Shown here piece by piece: positions 17,257 to 25,736 of a stretch of 64,000 nt of DNA (position 1 is its first letter; the number at the start of each line of letters is the position of its first letter). A program made the position numbers and the translations under genes. The notes under the pieces are model-generated. The model worked only from the letters and a program-made list of their open reading frames with translations. It had not been told where the DNA came from and did not search any database. The stretch lies in contig NZ_JOAX01000027.1 in the NCBI RefSeq assembly GCF_000720485.1, forward strand, positions 38,687 to 102,686, read 5' to 3'. Origin of the DNA: Streptomyces ochraceiscleroticus. GTDB taxonomy: Bacteria > Actinomycetota > Actinomycetes > Streptomycetales > Streptomycetaceae.

Positions 17257-18522
17257 TCAGTGGTAGCGCAGGTAACCGGCGCGCAGCGCACGGAACTTCG
17301 CGAGCTCCGCCTGCCAGGCGCCGACGACCTCGTCCGTCCCGGCCCCCGCGTCGATCATCGTGCGTACCTTGTCCGAGCCCGCGAGCCGGTCGATTCCGTT
17401 GTCCGGGCGCCAGGCGAACTGCTTCCACACCTTCTTCGCGGTCACCAGCAGCGCGATGCCGGTCCGTACCGGGTCGAACGCCGCCCGGTCGTGGACATGC
17501 AGCTGCACCCCGCCGATCGTCTTCCCCTGGAACTTGGAGAACGTCGGCGCGAAGTACGCCTCACGGAAGCGGACCCCCGGCAGCCGCTCGGCGTTGACCG
17601 CCTCGGCCCACTTCCGGTCGATGCCTTCCGCGCCGAGCAGCTCGAACGGCCGCGTCGTACCGCGCCCTTCGGAGAGATTGGTGCCCTCGAAGAGACACGT
17701 GCCGGAGTACACCAGCGCGGTGTCCGGGGTGGGCATGTTCGGGCTGGGCGGCACCCACGGCAGCCCGGTCGCGTCGAAGAAATCGGCGCGCCGCCAGCCC
17801 TTCATCAGGACGGTGTCCAGCCGTACCGCCTTGCCGGCCGCCGCGGGCACGAACCGCTCGTTGAAGAGCAGCGCCAGCTCCGCCACCGTCATCCCGTGCG
17901 CCTGCGCGATCGGCTCCCGGCCGACGAACGAGGCGTACTTCTTGTCCAGTACGGGCCCGGAGGCGTCGCGCCCGGTCACCGGGTTCGGCCTGTCCAGTAC
18001 GACGAACCGTTTCCCCGCCATGGCCGCCGCCACCATGCAGTCGTACAGCGTCCAGATGTAGGTGTAGAAGCGCGCGCCCACGTCCTGGATGTCGAAGACG
18101 ACCGTGTCGACCCCGGACTCGGTGAAGATGTCCGCCAGCGCCCGGCCGCTCTTCTGGTACGTGTCGTACACCGGCAGCCCGGTCGCCGGATCGGTGGACT
18201 TCCCCTCCGAACCGCCCGCCTGCGCCGTGCCGCGGAAGCCGTGCTCGGGCCCGAACACCGCGGTCAGCCGCACGCTCTTGTCCGCGTGCATCACATCCAC
18301 GAGGTGCTCGACGTGCTGGGTGATGCCGGTCGGGTTGGTGACGACGCCGGCCTTCTGCCCGGAGAGCAGTGCGTAGCCGTCGGCGGAGAGCCGGTCGAAA
18401 CCGGTCCGCACCCGGCGGCCGCCGGAGGGCGGGGGAGCCGCCGACGCCGTGCCCGGGGAACCGGCGAGCGCGCCGGTCATCGCGCCGGTGACCGTCAACA
18501 GGGTCCGTCTGGACAGGGCCAT
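17257..18522 (-). CDS. Secreted DUF1343/NamZ-type exo-N-acetylmuramidase
   Basis: A 421-residue exported protein of the DUF1343 family, whose founding member NamZ removes terminal N-acetylmuramic acid from peptidoglycan fragments. The N terminus MALSRRTLL is a twin-arginine signal followed by a hydrophobic stretch and SAAPPP, so export is probably by Tat. The body shows GVVTNPTGI, FGPEHGFRG, VFDIQDVGARFYTYIWTL and LDRPNPV, all typical of the family. The ATG at 18522 has GGAGGTG 7 nt upstream. It would act in wall turnover or recycling outside the membrane. It is divergent from the SDR gene at 18684. Confidence 0.9.
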   Translation of the reverse strand: MALSRRTLLTVTGAMTGALAGSPGTASAAPPPSGGRRVRTGFDRLSADGYALLSGQKAGVVTNPTGITQHVEHLVDVMHADKSVRLTAVFGPEHGFRGTAQAGGSEGKSTDPATGLPVYDTYQKSGRALADIFTESGVDTVVFDIQDVGARFYTYIWTLYDCMVAAAMAGKRFVVLDRPNPVTGRDASGPVLDKKYASFVGREPIAQAHGMTVAELALLFNERFVPAAAGKAVRLDTVLMKGWRRADFFDATGLPWVPPSPNMPTPDTALVYSGTCLFEGTNLSEGRGTTRPFELLGAEGIDRKWAEAVNAERLPGVRFREAYFAPTFSKFQGKTIGGVQLHVHDRAAFDPVRTGIALLVTAKKVWKQFAWRPDNGIDRLAGSDKVRTMIDAGAGTDEVVGAWQAELAKFRALRAGYLRYH

Positions 18523-18626
18523 GCGCACACCTCCGTGATCGGGGTTCGTGTGCTGTGACGCTAACGCGCGCGAGGGCGCACGGGAACGCACCGCACGGGG
18601 TGCGTCGGGCCCTTCCCTTTGTACAT

Positions 18627-18640
18627 ACCGACTGGTTAGT
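18627..18640. promoter_or_regulatory. TetR-type operator before SDR (ACCGACTGGTTAGT)
   Basis: The site has the ACNNACNNGTNNGT form of many TetR operators and lies 44 bp before the SDR start. It is related to GCCGACTAGTCGGTAT at 24328-24343, before the phosphotransferase operon. The likely binder is the TetR protein encoded at 21275, at the end of this operon. Confidence 0.55.
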
Positions 18641-18683
18641 CTGCCGTTCGGTCGTGATGCCGGTCGAGCCGAGGGAGACACAC

Positions 18684-19457
18684 GTGGAAGCCGTGCGGGA
18701 CAAGACCGTGGTGGTCACCGGGGCGGGCGGCGGCATCGGTGCCGCGCTCGCCGCCCGCTTCACCGCCGAGGGCGCGCGGGTCGTCGTCAACGACCTGGAC
18801 AAGGAGAAGGCCGAGCGCACCGCCGCCGAACTGGGTGCGATCGCCCTCCCCGGCGACGCCTCGGCGATCGTCCCCGCTGCGCGCGAGGCCCTCGGCGGCC
18901 GCATCGACATCTTCTGCGCCAACGCGGGCGTGGGCACCGGCGGCGGCCCCGAGGCCCCCGACAGCGACTGGGACTTCGCCTGGGACGTCAACGTCATGGC
19001 CCACGTACGGGCCGCGCGCGAGCTGATACCGGAGTGGCTGGAGCGCGGCAGCGGCCGCTTCATTGCCACCGTCTCGGCCGCCGGCCTGCTCACCATGATC
19101 GGCTCCGCGCCGTACAGCGTGACCAAGCACGCCGCGTACGCCTTCGCCGAATGGCTCTCCGCCACCTACCGGCACCGCGGCATCGACGTGCACGCCATCT
19201 GCCCCCAGGGCGTACGGACCGACATGCTCAGCAACACCGGATCCGCCGGTGACCTCGTCCTCACCTCCGGAGCCATCGAGCCCACCGCCGTCGCCGACGC
19301 GCTCTTCGAGGCGATCACCGAGAACCGCTTCCTGGTCCTGCCGCACCCGGAGGTCGCCGGTTACTACGCCGCCCGCGCCGCCGACCCCGACCGCTGGCTC
19401 GGCGGCATGAACCACCTCCAGCGCAAGCTCGACGCCGCCACGGACGCCGGCGCCTGA
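18684..19457 (+). CDS. Short-chain dehydrogenase/reductase
   Basis: A 257-residue NAD(P)-dependent oxidoreductase. The cofactor motif is TGAGGGIG, then NAG in FCANAG, and the catalytic residues are the serine in TVSAAG and YSVTK. The GTG at 18684 with GAGGGAGA upstream gives the expected N terminus (EAVRDKTVVVTG). It is the first gene of an apparent operon with an acyl-CoA ligase (111 bp on) and a TetR regulator. It most likely handles a 3-hydroxyacyl-CoA/3-oxoacyl-CoA or alcohol step, but the substrate is inferred from neighbours only. Confidence 0.9.
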   Translation: MEAVRDKTVVVTGAGGGIGAALAARFTAEGARVVVNDLDKEKAERTAAELGAIALPGDASAIVPAAREALGGRIDIFCANAGVGTGGGPEAPDSDWDFAWDVNVMAHVRAARELIPEWLERGSGRFIATVSAAGLLTMIGSAPYSVTKHAAYAFAEWLSATYRHRGIDVHAICPQGVRTDMLSNTGSAGDLVLTSGAIEPTAVADALFEAITENRFLVLPHPEVAGYYAARAADPDRWLGGMNHLQRKLDAATDAGA

Positions 19458-19568
19458 GCGACGCGGGACGACCACCCGTACGGCGCGGCGGGGACGACCG
19501 CGCCGTACGGCACACCGGAACCGAGCACCGACACCACCGGGACGAGAAGAGAGAAGGGCCGCACGCCG

Positions 19569-21227
19569 ATGACGTCGTACCAGGACATGCCGTGGCTGTC
19601 GCAGCTGAACGAGGCACAGCGCGCCCCCGTGCACCCGCACCCCTCCACCCTGCACGCCTTCAAGGAAGCGGTCCGCCGGGTTCCCGACCGGACCGCGCTG
19701 GCCTACTTCGACGGCCGGCTGTCCTACGCCGAGACCGACGCGCTCTCCGACGGCATCGCTGCCTACCTGTGCGACCGCGGCTTCCGGCACGGGGATCGCG
19801 CCGCGATCATGCTGCAGAACACCCCGCACTTCGTCCTCGCGCTCTTCGGCGTCTGGAAGGCGGGCGGCGTCGTCGTCCCCGTCAACCCCATGTACAAGTC
19901 CGGCGAGATGACCCATGTCCTCAGTGACGCCGAGGTCACCGCCGTGATCTGCGCCGACCGCACCTGGGACGGCTTCCTCCGCGAGACCGCGGCCGCCGCC
20001 CCTTCCGTACGCATCGCGCTGACCGCCTGCGAACGGGACCTGCAGACCAGAGACGACGCCCGCGTGCTGCGCGGCGAGCGCCTCGGCCCGCGCGAGGGCG
20101 CCGACGATCTGCTCGCCACCGCCCGCGCGCACGAGGGACGTGACCCCGCCGGCGTCCCCGAACTCACCGCCGACGACATCGCCCTGATCAGCTACACCTC
20201 GGGCACCAGCGGCACGCCCAAGGGCGCCACCAACACCCACGGCAACATCTCCTACAACGCCGAACGCCAGCGCACCGGCCTCGGACTCCCCGACGGCGCC
20301 ACCTACTTCGCGCTCGCGCCGCTCTTCCACATCACCGGCATGGTCTGCGAGCTGGCCTCCTGCATCACCGGCGGCGGCACCCTGGCGCTCGCGTACCGCT
20401 TCGAGGCAGGCGTCGTCCTGGACGCCTTCCTGGAGCACCGCCCGGCCTTCACCGTCGGCCCCTCCACCGCGTACATGGCCCTGATGGCCCACCCGGACGC
20501 CACCCGCGACCACTTCTCCTCCTTCGCCACCATCTGCTCCGGCGGCGCCCCGCTGCCGCCCGCGCTGGTCGAGAAGTTCCGCGCGGAATTCGGCCCGTAC
20601 ATCCGCAACGGGTACGGCCTCACCGAGTGCACGGCCCCCTGTGCCAGCGTGCCGCCGCAACTGGAGGCGCCCGTCGACAAGGTCTCCGGCACCCTCGCGG
20701 TCGGCGTACCGGGCCCCGACACGATCGTCCGGATCATCGACGACCAGGGCCGGGACGTGCCCTTCGGCGAACAGGGCGAGATAGCGGTCCGTGGGCCCCA
20801 GGTCGTCCCCGGCTACTGGCGCCGCCCCGACGCCACCGCCGAGGCGATCCCCGACGGCGAGCTGCGCACCGGCGACATCGGCTTCATGGACGCCGACGGC
20901 TGGCTGTACGTCGTCGACCGCAAGAAGGACATGATCAACGCGTCCGGCTTCAAGGTCTGGCCGCGCGAGGTCGAGGACGTGCTCTACAGCCACCCCGCCG
21001 TGCGCGAGGCCGCCGTCGTCGGCGTGCCGGACGACTACCGCGGCGAGAGCGTCAAGGCGTACGTCAGCCTGCGCTCCGGCGAGGCCCCGGACCCCGCCGA
21101 GCTGGCCGCCTACTGCAAGGAACGGCTGGCCGCGTACAAATATCCCCGGGAGGTGGAGGTCCTGCCCGAACTGCCGAAGACGACGAGTGGGAAGATCCTC
21201 CGACGGGAGCTGCGCAACCGCGGCTAG
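19569..21227 (+). CDS. Acyl-CoA ligase (AMP-forming, FadD type)
   Basis: A 552-residue ANL-superfamily enzyme that activates a carboxylic acid with ATP and CoA. Motifs in order are the P-loop YTSGTSGTPKGA (A3), the acyl pocket region NGYGLTECTAP (A5), the hinge area RTGDIGFMDADGWLYVVDR (A7/A8), and the C-terminal catalytic lysine in PKTTSGKILRR (A10). The ATG is preceded by AGAGAAGGG. It is second in the SDR-ligase-TetR operon, so it probably feeds the pathway served by the acyl-CoA dehydrogenase operon on the opposite strand. Medium- or long-chain acids are most likely. Confidence 0.92.
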   Translation: MTSYQDMPWLSQLNEAQRAPVHPHPSTLHAFKEAVRRVPDRTALAYFDGRLSYAETDALSDGIAAYLCDRGFRHGDRAAIMLQNTPHFVLALFGVWKAGGVVVPVNPMYKSGEMTHVLSDAEVTAVICADRTWDGFLRETAAAAPSVRIALTACERDLQTRDDARVLRGERLGPREGADDLLATARAHEGRDPAGVPELTADDIALISYTSGTSGTPKGATNTHGNISYNAERQRTGLGLPDGATYFALAPLFHITGMVCELASCITGGGTLALAYRFEAGVVLDAFLEHRPAFTVGPSTAYMALMAHPDATRDHFSSFATICSGGAPLPPALVEKFRAEFGPYIRNGYGLTECTAPCASVPPQLEAPVDKVSGTLAVGVPGPDTIVRIIDDQGRDVPFGEQGEIAVRGPQVVPGYWRRPDATAEAIPDGELRTGDIGFMDADGWLYVVDRKKDMINASGFKVWPREVEDVLYSHPAVREAAVVGVPDDYRGESVKAYVSLRSGEAPDPAELAAYCKERLAAYKYPREVEVLPELPKTTSGKILRRELRNRG

Positions 21228-21274
21228 CCTCCGGTGAACGAGCACGTCAGTACGGAGAAGGACAGGTGAGGGCG

Positions 21275-21868
21275 ATGGCCGGCACGACGGACGGGAGCAC
21301 GAAGCCCGTGGCACAGCGGCTGCTGGCCACCGCCACCCGGCTCTTCGCCGAGCAGGGGTACGACCGGACCTCGGTCCAGGAGATCGTCGAGGCGGCGGGC
21401 GTCACCAAGGGTGCGCTGTATCACTACTTCGGCTCGAAGGACGATCTGCTGCACGAGGTCTACGGGCGGGTGCTCCGCCTCCAGCAGGAGCGCCTGGACC
21501 GCTTCGCGGGCGCCGACGCGCCGGTGGAGCAGCGGCTGCGGGACGCCGCCGCGGACGTCGTGGTCACCACGATCGAGAACCTCGACGACACGAAGATCTT
21601 CTTCCGCTCGATGCACCAGCTCTCGCCGGAGAAGGACAAGCAGGTACGTGCCGAGCGCCGCCGCTACCACGAGCGCTTCCGCGCGCTGATCGAAGAGGGC
21701 CAGCGCACCGGGGTCTTCACCACCGAGGTCCCCGCCGACCTGATCGTCGACTACCACTTCGGCTCGGTCCACCACCTCGGCACGTGGTACCGCGAGGGCG
21801 GACCCCTGACGCCACGCGAGGTCGCCGATCATCTGGCGGACCTGCTGCTGCGGGCGCTGCGGCCGTAA
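21275..21868 (+). CDS. TetR-family regulator of an acyl-CoA regulon
   Basis: A 197-residue TetR repressor. The HTH is clear (ATRLFAEQGYDRTSVQEIVE, then GVTKGALYHYFGSKDDLLHE), followed by a ligand domain. The ATG at 21275 gives the usual MAGTTDG start; the GTG at 21266 has a better placed GGAGAAGG and cannot be excluded. It is 47 bp after the ligase. Its likely sites are the ACCGAC-type palindromes before the SDR (18627) and before the phosphotransferase gene (24328). The inducer may be the acyl-CoA made by the ligase. Confidence 0.88.
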   Translation: MAGTTDGSTKPVAQRLLATATRLFAEQGYDRTSVQEIVEAAGVTKGALYHYFGSKDDLLHEVYGRVLRLQQERLDRFAGADAPVEQRLRDAAADVVVTTIENLDDTKIFFRSMHQLSPEKDKQVRAERRRYHERFRALIEEGQRTGVFTTEVPADLIVDYHFGSVHHLGTWYREGGPLTPREVADHLADLLLRALRP

Positions 21869-21880
21869 CGGCTACGGGAA

Positions 21881-21907
21881 GCGCCCCCACGTCCGCCGTG
21901 GGGGCGC
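21881..21907 (+). terminator. Terminator after TetR gene
   Basis: A perfect 10-bp stem, GCGCCCCCAC / GTGGGGGCGC, with a 7-nt loop lies 12 bp past the TetR stop. Confidence 0.7.
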
Positions 21908-21966
21908 GGCCCGTAGGCGCGGCGCGTTTGTATGACTGCGGCGCCGGCCCCGATTGCGCAGACCCA

Positions 21967-22003
21967 CAGGCCCCCACCAGGGGGTTACCCAGGTGGGGGC
22001 CTG
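21967..22003 (-). terminator. Terminator after acyl-CoA dehydrogenase
   Basis: A perfect 12-bp stem, CAGGCCCCCACC / GGTGGGGGCCTG, lies 13 bp beyond the stop of the minus-strand acyl-CoA dehydrogenase. With the hairpin at 21881 it forms a back-to-back pair that insulates the two convergent operons. Confidence 0.7.
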
Positions 22004-22015
22004 CGGACGCACGGT

Positions 22016-23230
22016 TCAGAGGTACTTCTTGATCTCCCGCCGTGCCAGGGAGCGCTGGTGGACCTCGTCCGGGCCGTCCGCCAGGCGGAGCGTGCGGGCG
22101 CCGGCCCACAGTTCGGCGAGGGGGAAGTCCTGGCTGACGCCGCCCGCGCCGTGGAGCTGGACCGCCTGGTCGATGATGTCGACGACCGTGCGCGGGGTGG
22201 CGATCTTGATGGACTGGATCTCCGTGTGCGCGCCCTTGTTGCCGACCGTGTCCATCAGCCACGCCGTCTTCAGGACGAGGAGGCGGAGCTGCTCGACGGC
22301 GACCCGCGCGTCCGCGATCCACTCCTGGACGACGCCCTGCTGGGCGAGCGGCTTGCCGAAGGCGGTACGCGCCACCGCCCGCTGACACATCAGCTCGATG
22401 GCCCGCTCCGCCATGCCGATCAGCCGCATGCAGTGGTGGATCCGGCCGGGGCCCAGGCGGGCCTGGGCGATGCCGAAGCCGCCGCCTTCCTCGCCGACGA
22501 GGTTCGAGGCCGGGACGCGTACGTTCTCGAAGAGGACCTCGGCGTGGCCGCCGTGGGAGTGGTCCTCGTACCCGTAGACCTGCATCGCGCGCTTGACCGT
22601 CAGGCCAGGCGTGTCGCGCGGGACGAGGATCATCGACTGCTGGCGGCGGATGTCCTCGCCGTCCGGGTCGGTCTTGCCCATCACGATGAAGATCTGGCAC
22701 AGCGGATTCATCGCGCCGGAGATGTACCACTTGCGGCCGTTGATGACGTAGTCATCGCCGTCACGCTCGATGCGCGTCTCGATGTTGGTGGCGTCGGACG
22801 AGGCGACCTCGGGCTCGGTCATCGCGAACGCGGAGCGGATCTCACCCGCGAGCAGCGGCTGCAGCCACTGCTTCTTCTGCTGCTCGTTGCCGAACTGGGC
22901 GAGTACTTCCATGTTGCCGGTGTCCGGCGCGGCACAGTTCAGCGCGGTCGACGCGAGCTGCGGGCTGCGGCCGGTGATCTCGGCGAGGGGCGCGTACTGG
23001 AGGTTGGTGAGCCCGGCACCGTGCTCGGCGTCCGGCAGGAACAGGTTCCACAGCCCCCGCTTGCGGGCCTCCGCCTTCAGCTCCTCCACGATCGCCGGGG
23101 TGTCCCAGGGCGAGGCGAGCGCGGCCCGCTGCTCGCGCGCGACCTGCTCGGCGGGGTAGACGTGCTCGTCCATGAACGCGAGCAGTTTCTCGCGCAGCTC
23201 CTGCGTGCGGGCGTCGAATGCGAAGTCCAT
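22016..23230 (-). CDS. Acyl-CoA dehydrogenase (ACAD10/11-like)
   Basis: A 404-residue FAD-dependent acyl-CoA dehydrogenase. Motifs are AFAMTEPEVASSDATN, YVINGRKWYISGA, and QLHGAGGVSQDFPLAELWAG near the C terminus; the last differs from the FGGxGY form of classical members. This variant resembles the ACAD10/ACAD11 branch. It is 8 bp downstream of a phosphotransferase-family gene, the same pairing that is fused in human ACAD10/11. In the characterised cases known to me (bacterial levulinate catabolism and the human enzymes) the pair converts 4-hydroxyacyl-CoA via a phosphorylated intermediate. The same role here is inferred from this pairing. The ATG at 23230 starts the family sequence MDFAFDART. 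Confidence 0.9.
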   Translation of the reverse strand: MDFAFDARTQELREKLLAFMDEHVYPAEQVAREQRAALASPWDTPAIVEELKAEARKRGLWNLFLPDAEHGAGLTNLQYAPLAEITGRSPQLASTALNCAAPDTGNMEVLAQFGNEQQKKQWLQPLLAGEIRSAFAMTEPEVASSDATNIETRIERDGDDYVINGRKWYISGAMNPLCQIFIVMGKTDPDGEDIRRQQSMILVPRDTPGLTVKRAMQVYGYEDHSHGGHAEVLFENVRVPASNLVGEEGGGFGIAQARLGPGRIHHCMRLIGMAERAIELMCQRAVARTAFGKPLAQQGVVQEWIADARVAVEQLRLLVLKTAWLMDTVGNKGAHTEIQSIKIATPRTVVDIIDQAVQLHGAGGVSQDFPLAELWAGARTLRLADGPDEVHQRSLARREIKKYL

Positions 23231-23238
23231 GAGCGTGC

Positions 23239-24279
23239 TCAGCCTTCCTTCACGGGGGACAGGGTGGAAAGAGTGCGGCGGCCGTTGTCGATGAAGCGCG
23301 GCACGACCTCGCCGATCCGGTCGAAGCCCGCGCCGACGGTCTGCCCGAGCGTGTAGCGGTAGTGGATGCCCTCGAGGATCACCGCGAGCTTGAAGTACGC
23401 GAACGCGGTGTACCAGGCGACCTGCGAGACGTCGCGCCCGGACCCCGCCGCGTACCGCTCGATCAGCTCGCCCGGTTCGGGGTGCCCCGGGGCGCTGCGG
23501 GTCGTGGTGACCGGCGAGTCCGGGGACTCCTCCTGCTCGCTGTACATGGCCAGCAGGCCCAGGTCGGTGAGCGGGTCGCCGAGCGTGGACATCTCCCAGT
23601 CCAGTACTGCCGCGATGCGGTCGTCCGCGCCGACCAGGACGTTGTCCAGGCGGTAGTCGCCGTGCACGATCGCGGGCGCGGGGGAGTCGGGGAGCTTCCT
23701 GCCCAGCGCCTCGTGCAGCTCGTCGATACCGGGCAGCTCGCGGTTGCGGGAGGCGGCGAGCTGCTTGCCCCAGCGGCGGAGCTGCCGTTCCAGGAAGCCG
23801 TCGGGCCGCCCGAAGTCGCCCAGGCCCACCGACTCCGGGTCGACGGCGTGCAGGTCGACGAGGGTGTCGACGAGGCGCAGGACGATGTCGCGGGTGCGCT
23901 CGGGGCCGAGCGGCCGGAGCTGTTCGGCGGTGCGGTACGGAGTACCGTCCACGAGCTCCATCACGTAGAACGGCGCCCCGATGACCTCCTCGTCCTGGCA
24001 GAGCGCCAGCGTCTCCGGCACCGGTACCCGGGTATCGTGCAGCGCGCTGATGACACGGTGCTCGCGGGCCATGTCGTGCGCGGTGGCCAGGACATGGCCG
24101 AGCGGCGGGCGGCGGACGACCCAGTGGCCGGTGCCGTCGGTGACGCGGTAGGTGAGGTTGGACCGGCCGCCCTGGACCAGTTCGGCGCTCAGCGGGCCCG
24201 CCACCAGGCCCGGGCACTCCCGGTCCAGGTGGGCGCGGAGCCGCCCCAGGTCGAGGCCGGGCGGGTTGTCCTTGCTCAT
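23239..24279 (-). CDS. APH-like phosphotransferase, putative hydroxyacyl-CoA kinase
   Basis: A 346-residue aminoglycoside-phosphotransferase-fold protein. The glycine-rich loop is LVQGGRSNLTYRV, the ATP lysine region is replaced by WVVRRPPLG as in ACAD11 kinases, the catalytic loop is IVHGDYRLDNVLV, and the metal-binding aspartate is in VLDWEMSTLGDPLTDL. The ATG at 24279 has GGAGG 9 nt upstream. It is the first gene of an operon with the acyl-CoA dehydrogenase. Proteins of this clade do not give drug resistance; the paired ones studied phosphorylate a 4-hydroxyacyl-CoA. A TetR-type operator lies 49 bp upstream of the start. Confidence 0.88.
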   Translation of the reverse strand: MSKDNPPGLDLGRLRAHLDRECPGLVAGPLSAELVQGGRSNLTYRVTDGTGHWVVRRPPLGHVLATAHDMAREHRVISALHDTRVPVPETLALCQDEEVIGAPFYVMELVDGTPYRTAEQLRPLGPERTRDIVLRLVDTLVDLHAVDPESVGLGDFGRPDGFLERQLRRWGKQLAASRNRELPGIDELHEALGRKLPDSPAPAIVHGDYRLDNVLVGADDRIAAVLDWEMSTLGDPLTDLGLLAMYSEQEESPDSPVTTTRSAPGHPEPGELIERYAAGSGRDVSQVAWYTAFAYFKLAVILEGIHYRYTLGQTVGAGFDRIGEVVPRFIDNGRRTLSTLSPVKEG

Positions 24280-24327
24280 CGTGCGCCTCCGTGTGCTGGC
24301 CGGTGGAGTGGGACCGTCCACGATCAT

Positions 24328-24343
24328 GCCGACTAGTCGGTAT
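24328..24343. promoter_or_regulatory. TetR-type operator before phosphotransferase operon
   Basis: GCCGACTAGTCGGTAT contains the perfect 12-bp palindrome CCGACTAGTCGG. It lies 49 bp upstream of the phosphotransferase start and is related to the site before the SDR gene at 18627. Confidence 0.6.
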
Positions 24344-24465
24344 GGCGTCCAGGGGGCGGAGTGAACCGGTTGGTCAGGAGGCGTGTTCCGCGCGTCACAC
24401 GAAGGCCGCCGGCCAGGCGGAAAAGGGGATGCGGTGACCGGCCGTGACGGGAGATTCTCGGGCGC

Positions 24466-25281
24466 ATGACCGAACTGCGCGCGCTCGCCCCGGACGGCGT
24501 CCCGATCTCCGCCCTCGACGACGGGGGCAACGGCCCCACCGTGCTCGTCGTCCATCCGGGCGGCCGGGGCCCCTCCTCCTGGGACGAGGTCGCCCGCCTC
24601 CTCACCGACCACTTCCGGGTCGTCCGCATCCGGCGCCGGATCTACGAGCCCGGCGTGCGCATCGGCCGTACGCATTCGATGGCGGTCGAGGCGGCCGACG
24701 TGCTCGCGGTCGCCGGGCTGCTGCGGGAGGACGGGCCCGTGCTGCTCGTCGGCCACTCCTCGGGCGCCGTCGCGGCGCTGGAGACGGCGCTGCGCGATCC
24801 GGCCCCGTTCGCGGGCGTGTTCGCGTACGACCCTCCGATACCCACTCGGTCGTTTCTCGTGGGCGAGGCGGGCCCGCGCGCTCGCGCCGCGCTGGACGCC
24901 GGCGACCCCACCGAGGCGATACGCATCCACTCCCGCGCGATCACCGGCATGCCGGACGAGACGGTCGAGCAGATGCTCAAGGACCCGCGCGTGCAGGCGC
25001 TCATCGCCACGCACGCGGAGGCGCAGATCGTCGAGGACGAGATCATCGACGCGCTGGGCCTCGGGGTGGACCGCTACCGTGCCCTCACCCTGCCGGTGAC
25101 CCTCGTGCAGGGCGAGCTCAGCTTCCCGCATCTGCACGAGCGGGTGGCCGACCTGGCGGCCGTACTGCCGGAATCCCGCGTGGTGACGCTCGCGGGCCAG
25201 GGCCACGGCGCTAACTCCGCCGCGCCGGAGGTGCTGGTCGCGGCGATCCGCGAGACGGCGAAGGGGGTCTTCGGGGTCTGA
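24466..25281 (+). CDS. Alpha/beta hydrolase
   Basis: A 271-residue alpha/beta-fold hydrolase. The oxyanion segment is VLVVHPGGRGPSSW, the nucleophile elbow is VGHSSGA with Ser98, and the late histidine is in GQGHGANSAA, so the triad looks complete apart from an unassigned acid. There is no signal peptide, so it is cytoplasmic. GATTCT ends 7 nt before the ATG and no ribosome-binding site is present, which hints at a leaderless mRNA. It is divergent from the phosphotransferase operon but not obviously part of it. The substrate is unknown; a thioesterase or lactonase role would fit the neighbourhood but is speculation. Confidence 0.85.
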   Translation: MTELRALAPDGVPISALDDGGNGPTVLVVHPGGRGPSSWDEVARLLTDHFRVVRIRRRIYEPGVRIGRTHSMAVEAADVLAVAGLLREDGPVLLVGHSSGAVAALETALRDPAPFAGVFAYDPPIPTRSFLVGEAGPRARAALDAGDPTEAIRIHSRAITGMPDETVEQMLKDPRVQALIATHAEAQIVEDEIIDALGLGVDRYRALTLPVTLVQGELSFPHLHERVADLAAVLPESRVVTLAGQGHGANSAAPEVLVAAIRETAKGVFGV

Positions 25282-25324
25282 AGGGGACGCCTGGAGGGCT
25301 CACCGCGGCCGCCCGGGACCGGGC

Positions 25325-25669
25325 TTACAGCACGATTGCCGCGCCCAGGCCCACCAGTACCAGCGTGCAGGCCGTCGCCAGCAGTGCCGTACGGGCGTCC
25401 ATCGTGCGGGGCCGGCCCGCCGACGCGGGCGTGGCCAGGGTGCGCATCCGGGTGTGTGCCGCGGTGAGGAAGGTCAGGCCGGCGAGGACCAGCAGTGCGA
25501 CGAGGACGACCTCGGTCCCGGAGGGTTCGCGGATGAGCAGCACCTGACGCCAGGCCAGTACCACGGCCACCGCGCAGGACAGCGTCGTGCGCCGCCACGC
25601 CATCCGGGTCCGCTCGGGCTGCAGCCCCGGGTCCCGGACGGCGGCCGGGTCCTCTTCCGTATCGGCCAT
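25325..25669 (-). CDS. DUF202 membrane protein
   Basis: A 114-residue membrane protein of the DUF202 family. The family motif DPGLQPERTRMAWRRT (residues 13-28) precedes three hydrophobic helices at about 31-45, 53-70 and 93-114. Function is unknown for the family. It follows another DUF202-type (YidH) gene by 67 bp on the same strand, a pairing often seen in actinobacteria, and probably forms a small membrane complex with it. Confidence 0.85.
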   Translation of the reverse strand: MADTEEDPAAVRDPGLQPERTRMAWRRTTLSCAVAVVLAWRQVLLIREPSGTEVVLVALLVLAGLTFLTAAHTRMRTLATPASAGRPRTMDARTALLATACTLVLVGLGAAIVL

Positions 25670-25736
25670 CGTCAGCCTCCCGTAGCGGCCGTCAGCGGCC
25701 CCGGGCCCGTCGCCATCAGCCCCGTGCCGGTCCGCA

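Noticed and set aside
18636..21314. An 892-codon minus-strand frame over the SDR and acyl-CoA ligase
   Set aside because: Both plus-strand genes carry full family motifs; the opposite frame has none.
23239..24279. Aminoglycoside resistance phosphotransferase
   Set aside because: The fold is APH-like, but pairing with an acyl-CoA dehydrogenase and the motif variants fit the hydroxyacyl-CoA kinase group instead.
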